This document shows positions 1 to 5,062 of a stretch of DNA of 5,062 bases, piece by piece. How positions within the stretch are numbered: position 1 is the first letter of the stretch; each line of letters starts with the position of its first letter. Source of the stretch: JAZKFP01 sp040386355 (lineage in GTDB: Bacteria; Pseudomonadota; Gammaproteobacteria; Pseudomonadales; UBA6940); the NCBI GenBank assembly GCA_040386355.1, contig JAZKFP010000327.1, positions 1 to 5,062 of the forward strand. Reading direction: 5' to 3'. The position numbers were made by a program, and so were the translations under genes. Below the pieces are notes generated by a model. That model searched no databases, was not told the origin of the DNA, and worked only from the letters and a program-made list of their open reading frames with translations.

Positions 1-43
1 AGCTTAGGAAAGATGAAAATTGTGAGGTTGGGAGTCCATCCAT
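1..43 (-). CDS. Possible start of the next gene (partial, uncertain)
   Basis: A minus-strand frame begins with ATG at 43-41 and stays open for 14 codons to the window edge, reading MDGLPTSQFSSFLS. A TAG at 58-56 closes the same frame upstream, so 43 is the first usable start. The Shine-Dalgarno is weak (AGAG around 54-57). In canonical T2SS operons gspE follows gspD, so this could be the GspE N-terminus, but the 14 residues are not recognisable. A second frame from the ATG at 48 stops after 14 codons and is not a candidate. Confidence 0.25.
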   Translation of the reverse strand, partial: MDGLPTSQFSSFLS

Positions 44-136
44 TCCATGGCTGCTCTAATTGGTTGGTGGACGCTAAAAGTATTTTAAAAATAGTTCTAA
101 CGCCTCATTAAGAAAAGAAAATTATAGTTCAATACG
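44..136 (-). other. Non-coding stretch downstream of gspD
   Basis: This follows the gspD stop (TAA, 139-137). It contains a perfect TATAAT on the minus strand (126-121), but no -35-like hexamer at the right distance, so a promoter for the next gene is only a weak possibility. A T-rich run after it lacks a stem, so no intrinsic terminator is supported. Confidence 0.3.
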
Positions 137-2392
137 TTATGGATTGATTCTTTGACCGGATCCTACTTCAAAATCTCGATCTAATTCACTTTCAACACTT
201 CTCACTGGTGTATCAAGATCAGGCAAGGACTTATTCGACGAAATTGATGAATTTATACTTGGCTGAATCACTACAGGTTTTTCTAACATGCCAGGCTGCG
301 TTGATAATTTAGGTTTAGTGGATTGCAATTCCGTTGCAATCGGCGCTTCTTGGTACCAGCGAACAAACTCATTATCTTTCATACCTAGTTCTAGTGACCG
401 TAATTTTTCATATTGCTTATCCCAAATTTCGCGCGCAACATCAGAATTTCGAACAATACTTGGACGCAAGAAAATTAATAAATTCTTTTTGTTATGTGAT
501 CGACGAGTACTTTTAAATAATCGACCCAACACTGGAATATCGCCAAGCAAGGGCACTTTACTTTCAGAATCTGTTACGTCGTCTTGAATCAACCCGCCAA
601 GTACAATAATTTCACCTTTATCTGCCAAAATTGTGGTTTTAATACTGCGCTTGTTAGTTATTAAATCTGCTGAATCAATGCCAGCTGCTGCTGGAACAAC
701 ACTTGATACTTCTTGCTCGACTTGCAAACGAATCATGTCACCATCATTAATTTGCGGGATAACTTTTAACGTTAAGCCCACATCTTCACGTGTAATAGTT
801 TGAAAAGGATTAGTGATGCCTTCACCTGTGGTTGCAGTACTTCCCGTAATAAACGGAACATTCTGACCTACAACAATTTCTGCTTCTTGATTGTCAAGAG
901 TCATAATACTAGGCGTTGATAAAAGATTTGTATTGGAAGCACTGGCTAACGCTTGAAGTAATACGCCGTAACCACGCGTACCATCATCGTTAACATCGCC
1001 GCCGGCAATTGAAATTCCATCAGCAAGACCAACGCCAGCCGCTCCGTTTAACGCACCTAAAACATCGTTCAAGCTACGACCGTATGTAGAAAAGTTTTGT
1101 CCTACTGCCGGTTGATCTAAACCTTTACTAACTGATGCCCATTGCACACCTAATGCATTTGAAACATCACCAGAAACTTCCACAACTGCAGCTTCGATTA
1201 ATACTTGCGCGCGACGCACATCAAGTTGATCAATTAGTTCACGTAGTTCACTGATAACACTGGGCTGTGCGCGAATCACAAGAGCGTTCAAAGTTTCATC
1301 GGCTTGAATACTAATATCGGATACAGTTGCATCTTTACCACTGGTACCAGGGGTAGGCATTTTCTCTACGAGTGATTTAAGAATTTCTGCCATTTCAACT
1401 GCTTTGGAATGACGTAGTCGTACAACTTGTGTTGAACCACTGTATTGCGATGGTTGATCAAATTTTTCTACTAACTGAGCAATTCGCGTTCGAGAAGCAC
1501 GATCCCCGCGCAAGATAAGTCGATTGGTTCTCTCATCAGCAACCACTTTAATTTTTAAAGAATTTGGTGTGTTTTCCTTCGCAGGGTTTGCATCTGTTTC
1601 GATTGGCGTAATATCTTTTAATAATTCTAAAACGTCACCAACCCACGCATGTTGCAGTTGAATAACTTCGGTTTCACCATTTTCTTCTTCGGCGACATCT
1701 AACTTTTCAATCATGGTTTGCAGGCGGTCAATATTTTCCGCATGGTCGGAAAGAATCAACGAGTTTGAAGCGGCTATACCGGCAAGGTGGCCATATTGTG
1801 GAATCATAGGGCGTAATACTGGCACTAGTTCTAATGCAGAGACGTTTTTGACTTGAATAATACGAGTAACGATTTCTTGGCCAAGACCTTTATTGCCACC
1901 ATCATCAAATCGAATCGTATCTTGTTTTGCACCTGATGAAGGAACAATTTTAATAAAGTTACCGGCGGGTACAGCAGCAAAGCCATGAACATTTAATACA
2001 GATAGGAATAATTGATAAATATCATCTCGAGACATTTTTGTATTGGATACTACCGATACTCGAGCTTTTACGCGTGGATCAACAATAAAACTTTTTCCTG
2101 TAGCTTCAGCTACTTGAGTGATGAAAGAGCGAATATCCGCATCTTTCATACCGATTTTCCAAGATAAGTTTTCTTCTTGACTAATTATTGGTGTTTCTTC
2201 GGCATTAGAAAATGTTGGCACCATACAGAGTGAGATACCAACCCCGTAAAAAATGCTTTGAGTTGTACGTCGAATATTAAAAAGTTTTTTTACTTTGGCT
2301 AATTTAAACGTGGGGAGTGCAAAAATAGGAAATGCAGAAATTTGCTGGCTAAGAGTGTTAACTTGCCCTACCGAATAACGTTTGGTCTTCAC
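137..2392 (-). CDS. gspD: Type II secretion system secretin GspD
   Basis: GspD is the outer-membrane secretin that multimerises into the T2SS exit channel. Numbering from the GTG at 2392 gives 751 residues: signal peptide (hydrophobic core about 46-59, likely cleavage after SNA at 64); N0 domain (about 76-162, with WKIGMKDADIRSFITQVA); N1, N2 and N3 domains (about 173-232, 241-313 and 321-392); secretin domain (about 396-648) with VLIEAAVVEVS, the GQNVPFITGS gate region, and the closing stretch GEIIVLGGL followed by VPLLGDIPVLGRLF; then about 103 C-terminal residues, Ser/Pro-rich in part. The start is chosen for its strong GAGAGG 7 nt upstream. An ATG at 2416 (with AGGGA) and a GTG at 2488 are alternatives in the same frame. 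No ATG, GTG or TTG occurs between 2390 and the middle of the signal core, so the long n-region cannot be trimmed by choosing a later standard start. It is separated from gspC by 210 nt. Confidence 0.95.
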   Translation of the reverse strand: MKTKRYSVGQVNTLSQQISAFPIFALPTFKLAKVKKLFNIRRTTQSIFYGVGISLCMVPTFSNAEETPIISQEENLSWKIGMKDADIRSFITQVAEATGKSFIVDPRVKARVSVVSNTKMSRDDIYQLFLSVLNVHGFAAVPAGNFIKIVPSSGAKQDTIRFDDGGNKGLGQEIVTRIIQVKNVSALELVPVLRPMIPQYGHLAGIAASNSLILSDHAENIDRLQTMIEKLDVAEEENGETEVIQLQHAWVGDVLELLKDITPIETDANPAKENTPNSLKIKVVADERTNRLILRGDRASRTRIAQLVEKFDQPSQYSGSTQVVRLRHSKAVEMAEILKSLVEKMPTPGTSGKDATVSDISIQADETLNALVIRAQPSVISELRELIDQLDVRRAQVLIEAAVVEVSGDVSNALGVQWASVSKGLDQPAVGQNFSTYGRSLNDVLGALNGAAGVGLADGISIAGGDVNDDGTRGYGVLLQALASASNTNLLSTPSIMTLDNQEAEIVVGQNVPFITGSTATTGEGITNPFQTITREDVGLTLKVIPQINDGDMIRLQVEQEVSSVVPAAAGIDSADLITNKRSIKTTILADKGEIIVLGGLIQDDVTDSESKVPLLGDIPVLGRLFKSTRRSHNKKNLLIFLRPSIVRNSDVAREIWDKQYEKLRSLELGMKDNEFVRWYQEAPIATELQSTKPKLSTQPGMLEKPVVIQPSINSSISSNKSLPDLDTPVRSVESELDRDFEVGSGQRINP

Positions 2393-2405
2393 AAAACTAC
2401 CTCTC
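2393..2405 (-). promoter_or_regulatory. Ribosome binding site deciding the gspD start
   Basis: On the minus strand GAGAGG (2405-2400) lies 7 nt before the GTG at 2392. It is the best Shine-Dalgarno match among the three possible gspD starts. The competing ATG at 2416 has a weaker AGGGA about 9 nt upstream, and the GTG at 2488 has none that I can see. Confidence 0.6.
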
Positions 2406-2602
2406 AAAACCAACATGCGCAATATTCCCTGCAATAAATAATAATAGGCAGCGATCTGCGCACATGAAACTTGCAAATCCAGAGCCACACAATTTTCTAG
2501 GTAAATGTTCTCAATAACTGTACTTATTCTTTATATTTTTATAGAACCATCGCGTATATGTTTGTTTTTCACTACAAACTGAAACTAAAAATCATTCTGC
2601 AA
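2393..2602 (-). other. AT-rich gspC-gspD gap of 210 nt
   Basis: The sequence between the gspC stop and the chosen gspD start is AT-rich, especially 2510-2580. It has TATAAA-like tracts, but none has a convincing -35 partner at 16 to 18 nt, and there is no stable GC-rich hairpin with a T-run. The part from 2393 to 2488 is an open frame continuous with gspD, so it may be an N-terminal extension if an earlier start is used. The length is enough for a promoter or leader, but I cannot place one. Confidence 0.4.
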
Positions 2603-3589
2603 TTACGGTAGTACAACAGGAATAGTGAAAGTTCTGCTGCCGCGCTGTACTTCGATTTTTAAATTTTTATTTTTAACCGCAGCTTGGATTAAAGAGGCAT
2701 CCGTTGAAGCATTACCCACCGCTTGATTATTTATGGACAAAACCATATCACCTCGCCGTAACCCGGTAGCTGACAATATATCAGCAGGAACACTTGCGCC
2801 TACTAAATAGCCTTTATTTCCACCTTGCGGTAGAAGACCAAGTTCACTCACTGCAGCTTCCGGTTTTTCCGCTAAATCTGAGGCAACACCTTTCAAGATT
2901 TCTTCAGGTGCGTACTGGTTGCCTGAAGCAATCATTTTGCCTAATGTTGAAACGGGCTCACTTGCGTTTTCAACTTTTTTTTCTGTAGCTTGATTTACTT
3001 GAGTAGAATTTGCGTTAGACGAATAATCAGAATCTGAATCATACGTTTGCTGGCCCTGTACCTCTTGAACGGACTCTAACAAAAGTGAATTGTCATTGGA
3101 ATTACCGGATTCAGATGCAAATTCTAAACGTTCTAAATATCCACCACGCGATAACAGTACATAGGTCGCAAAGATACGATCGAGTTGCACACCCTCTGCA
3201 ACAAAATCTCCTATTCGATATAAGGTTCCATCTTGACCCTTTTCCGCAATAATTGCTGAAGAATATTTACCATCGCTTTCTTCAAATACGCCTTGTAATT
3301 CCAATTGCAACTGTGTCACGGGCGCATCGGGTTCTGCTGCTTGAGATTGAACATTACCCACAGCTTGCCCAAATAAATTCCATGATTGAATTAGAGCAAC
3401 ATCATCCACATTAAACGTTGTTTGTGCGGCGGGAGGTTGGGTAATTGCAAAAGAATCATCCTCTTGATAAGTCGAATCTTTAATTTCAGAAGATTCTGGC
3501 CCAACAATAACAATAATTAATAAACGTCCTACAGCAATTGCTAATAATAGAATTGCTATCCAAAACGGTAAGGAACGTATTACAGGCAA
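2603..3589 (-). CDS. gspC: Type II secretion system protein C (GspC, PDZ-containing)
   Basis: GspC is the inner-membrane clamp protein of the T2SS. Its periplasmic HR domain binds the N-domains of the secretin GspD and links them to the inner-membrane platform. The 328-residue product shows, in order: a short N-terminus, one membrane segment (about 7-29), an acidic/proline spacer, the HR domain (about 62-155) with NLFG (71-74), LQLELQGVF (94-102), YRIGDFV (124-130) and YVLLSRGGYLERL (143-155), a Ser/Asn/Asp/Gln-rich linker (about 158-210), and a C-terminal PDZ domain (about 245-328) with GYLVGA and GLRRGDMVLSINNQAV. Length is typical or slightly long for the family. No ATG lies near the start: the given start is TTG, 11 nt after the gspN stop. 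An ATT at 3598-3596 is spaced better from the Shine-Dalgarno and would add three residues. It follows gspN tightly and precedes gspD, its known partner. Confidence 0.94.
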   Translation of the reverse strand: MPVIRSLPFWIAILLLAIAVGRLLIIVIVGPESSEIKDSTYQEDDSFAITQPPAAQTTFNVDDVALIQSWNLFGQAVGNVQSQAAEPDAPVTQLQLELQGVFEESDGKYSSAIIAEKGQDGTLYRIGDFVAEGVQLDRIFATYVLLSRGGYLERLEFASESGNSNDNSLLLESVQEVQGQQTYDSDSDYSSNANSTQVNQATEKKVENASEPVSTLGKMIASGNQYAPEEILKGVASDLAEKPEAAVSELGLLPQGGNKGYLVGASVPADILSATGLRRGDMVLSINNQAVGNASTDASLIQAAVKNKNLKIEVQRGSRTFTIPVVLP

Positions 3590-3600
3590 ACTTTTAATAG

Positions 3601-4560
3601 CTATTTCCCCTTCACAAAACTTGAAAGCGGCTGAGCAAATCCAATTAGTAATTCATCATTAGCAACAGCGGTAGGCTGATTCGCCCAACGCGCAGCAGCA
3701 CCAAAAACTTCGACCTGAATTCTATTTTCACCCAATAGGATATTCAATAAGTGCGGTTTTACGCGATTTGAAGTTGCTAAGATACGAGTTTTTTGATTCT
3801 CTTGAGTTAATAAAAATTGCACATCTGGATAATTTTGTTTTTGCCAGCCACTCGGCGCTGGTAATCCAAGTACAGCCAACTGCGTTTCAATTGCGCCACC
3901 AGCCCACGTTACAGATCCCCTAGCATTTTTTGTTTCAAGCGTGTTTGGGTTAAGCGTTAAGTACAGATTATTTATTTCAATATTCGAAATAGCAGTAGGT
4001 GTTTTTAACCAAGGGGTTGCATTAAATACATTTAAAGTATCTGGAGTTAAAAAACCTTGCAAAGATTTAATATCAATCCAAGAAAAAGGCTGCTCTTTTA
4101 ACCAAGGGCGATAATGCAAAGCCAATGAACTTTGCAGTTGAAGTTTGCTGGAATTTATATTGGTTTGGTCATCTGTGTCACGCAATCGAACATCAGCACA
4201 TAACGTCATTGTTAATAAGCAAAATGGTTTTAAACGCCACTGCATAATTACGAATGGAAAAATAGCATTCGTTTGTGAATTCGCATTCCATTTTAAGTTT
4301 CCTTGCCATAGAGTGCCATGAATGTCAGATACTTCTCCTAACATAGATGAACCCAAAGCATTTTTAATCACTAGCACTAACGATTTTGCCGGCCAATAAC
4401 AAATAACCGTTATTAGCATTACCGTGATAAATAAAGAAACTGCACCGGCAACTCGACTTATACCACGCGATTTATGCGCGTGCAGTCTTTGCTTTTTTAT
4501 TCGAAGTGGAATCTTTCGAACTAACTTCGTTTGCTGCTTTGTGTTTAGCAAGAACCTCAT
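3601..4560 (-). CDS. gspN: Type II secretion system protein N (GspN family)
   Basis: GspN is a bitopic inner-membrane accessory protein of the T2SS, present in only some systems and of poorly defined role. The 319-residue product has a strongly basic N-tail (residues 1-36, about 12 Lys/Arg and no Asp/Glu), one membrane segment (about 37-56) and a periplasmic domain. That domain starts with a family-like V-x-x-I-x-GTLW-x-G pattern (77-87), then W-R-L-K-P (108-112), with beta-rich sequence to the end. GspN proteins are usually about 250 residues, so the extra length lies partly in the basic tail. The ATG at 4560 has an AGGA 10 nt upstream. The only other usual start codons near it are a TTG at 4551 and an ATG at 4419, which falls inside the membrane segment. 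The start therefore lies within uvrA (89-nt overlap). gspC follows almost directly, suggesting coupled translation. The family call rests on the pattern and the adjacent gspC and gspD. Confidence 0.85.
   Translation of the reverse strand: MRFLLNTKQQTKLVRKIPLRIKKQRLHAHKSRGISRVAGAVSLFITVMLITVICYWPAKSLVLVIKNALGSSMLGEVSDIHGTLWQGNLKWNANSQTNAIFPFVIMQWRLKPFCLLTMTLCADVRLRDTDDQTNINSSKLQLQSSLALHYRPWLKEQPFSWIDIKSLQGFLTPDTLNVFNATPWLKTPTAISNIEINNLYLTLNPNTLETKNARGSVTWAGGAIETQLAVLGLPAPSGWQKQNYPDVQFLLTQENQKTRILATSNRVKPHLLNILLGENRIQVEVFGAAARWANQPTAVANDELLIGFAQPLSSFVKGK
3606..3613 (-). promoter_or_regulatory. Ribosome binding site for gspC, inside the end of gspN
   Basis: GAAGGGGA on the minus strand overlaps the last gspN codons (before TAG at 3603-3601). 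It lies 7 nt from an in-frame ATT (3598-3596) but 16 nt from the TTG at 3589. The spacing favours an ATT start, with gspC translation coupled to termination of gspN. Confidence 0.55.
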
Positions 4561-5062
4561 TCAAAAAATGTCCTGTATAAGATTGCTTCACGTTAGCGAC
4601 TAACTCTGGAGGACCTTCTGCCAAGATCATTCCACCGCCTTCACCACCTTCAGGACCTAAATCAATTAACCAATCTGCGGTTTTAATAACATCGAGGTTA
4701 TGTTCAATAACTACCAATGTATTACCACGATCTCGTAACGTATGCAGCACATCTAATAATTGCTGAATATCTTGAAAATGCAGACCGGTTGTTGGCTCAT
4801 CTAACAGATATAATGTGTTACCAGTATCACGCCGCGACAATTCTTTTGATAATTTTACGCGTTGTGCTTCGCCCCCGGAAAGTGTCGTTGCCGATTGCCC
4901 AAGTTTGATATATCCCAGACCTACATCCATTAAGGTCTGTAATTTGCGCGCAACAGACGGAACTGCTGAAAAAAACTCCAATGCTTTTTCAATGGTTAAC
5001 TCAAGCACATCATGAATATTTTTTCCTTTAAAACGCACTTCGAGCGTTTCACGATTGTAGCG
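4472..5062 (-). CDS. uvrA: UvrABC excinuclease subunit A, C-terminal part (5' end outside window)
   Basis: This is the damage-recognition ATPase of nucleotide excision repair, a cytoplasmic dimer that loads UvrB at lesions. Only the last 196 residues are here; the frame is open through base 5062, so the GTG at 5038 is an internal valine and not a start. The fragment covers the end of the second ABC ATPase domain: the ABC signature LSGGEAQRVKL (residues 61-71 of the fragment), the Walker B segment LYLLDEPTTGLH (84-95) and the switch-histidine region VVIEHNLDVIKTADW (117-131). The stretch from RYNRETLE to about GHFL matches gammaproteobacterial UvrA closely from memory. After it comes a Lys/Ser/Ala-rich tail of about 29 residues that I judge poorly conserved. 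The gene ends in TAA at 4474-4472, and its last 89 nt overlap gspN in another frame. I see no terminator after it, so read-through into the gsp genes is possible. The identification is secure. Confidence 0.97.
   Translation of the reverse strand, partial: RYNRETLEVRFKGKNIHDVLELTIEKALEFFSAVPSVARKLQTLMDVGLGYIKLGQSATTLSGGEAQRVKLSKELSRRDTGNTLYLLDEPTTGLHFQDIQQLLDVLHTLRDRGNTLVVIEHNLDVIKTADWLIDLGPEGGEGGGMILAEGPPELVANVKQSYTGHFLNEVLAKHKAANEVSSKDSTSNKKAKTARA
4571..4574 (-). promoter_or_regulatory. Probable ribosome binding site for gspN, inside uvrA
   Basis: AGGA lies 10 nt before the ATG at 4560, within uvrA coding sequence. The spacing is slightly long, so the support is moderate. It is the only Shine-Dalgarno-like sequence I see near a usable gspN start. 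Confidence 0.4.

Noticed and set aside
288..587. Plus-strand open frames opposite gspD (also 334-516)
   Set aside because: They lie fully antisense to a well-supported secretin gene, show no recognisable domain, and are explained by its codon use.
2222..2242. Lipobox-like ISLC in the GspD signal core, suggesting a lipoprotein secretin
   Set aside because: The residue before Cys is Leu instead of Gly/Ala/Ser, and a better signal peptidase I site (SNA before EE) follows eight residues later.
2255..2275. Arg-Arg in the GspD n-region as a Tat signal
   Set aside because: The residues after RR are TTQ and do not fit the S-R-R-x-F-L-K consensus; secretins are exported by Sec.
2520..2560. TATAAA tracts upstream of gspD as a -10 element
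   Set aside because: No acceptable -35 hexamer at 16 to 18 nt for any of them; such tracts are expected by chance in this AT-rich gap.
2794..2988. Plus-strand open frame opposite gspC
   Set aside because: Antisense to the PDZ and linker coding region, short, with no family resemblance.
4575..4610. TATACA inside uvrA as a -10 for gspN
   Set aside because: The best -35 candidate (TTAGTC, 18 nt upstream) matches the consensus at only two positions.
4717..5015. Plus-strand open frames opposite uvrA
   Set aside because: Antisense to highly conserved UvrA ATPase motifs; no independent evidence of coding.
5036..5038. GTG as the start of a separate small ATPase gene
   Set aside because: The frame continues upstream to base 5062 with RYNRETLE, which is normal UvrA sequence; it is an internal valine codon.

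Overview
The window holds part of an ordinary chromosomal locus of a Gram-negative bacterium. All real genes are on the minus strand. In transcription order they are the 3' end of uvrA (nucleotide excision repair), gspN, gspC and gspD (three type II secretion system, T2SS, genes). Next comes a short non-coding stretch in which a further gene may begin just before the window edge. The UvrA tail is very close to gammaproteobacterial UvrA, and GspC carries a PDZ domain. Its GspD resembles the Xcp/Pul-type secretins. The DNA is AT-rich (roughly 40 % GC by eye). A gammaproteobacterium is the best guess; I cannot name a genus.

Layout from right to left: uvrA C-terminal 196 codons (4472-5062, open at the window edge); gspN (3601-4560), whose best start lies 89 nt inside uvrA; gspC (start at 3589 or 3598), 2 to 11 nt after the gspN stop; a 210-nt AT-rich gap (2393-2602); gspD (137-2392); then 136 nt with no confirmed gene, where a frame starting at 43 stays open to base 1. 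No tRNA, rRNA, CRISPR array, insertion sequence or convincing intrinsic terminator was seen.

The three gsp products form the envelope-spanning connection of the T2SS. GspD is the outer-membrane secretin channel. GspC is the inner-membrane clamp protein whose HR domain contacts the secretin N-domains. GspN is a bitopic accessory protein. The other T2SS genes (E to M, prepilin peptidase O) are not in the window and may follow beyond base 1.

This is a known system, and I found no sign of a novel one. The points worth a second look are the uvrA/gspN overlap, a probable ATT or TTG start for gspC, an unusually long signal-peptide n-region in GspD, and the N-C-D gene order next to a DNA-repair gene.
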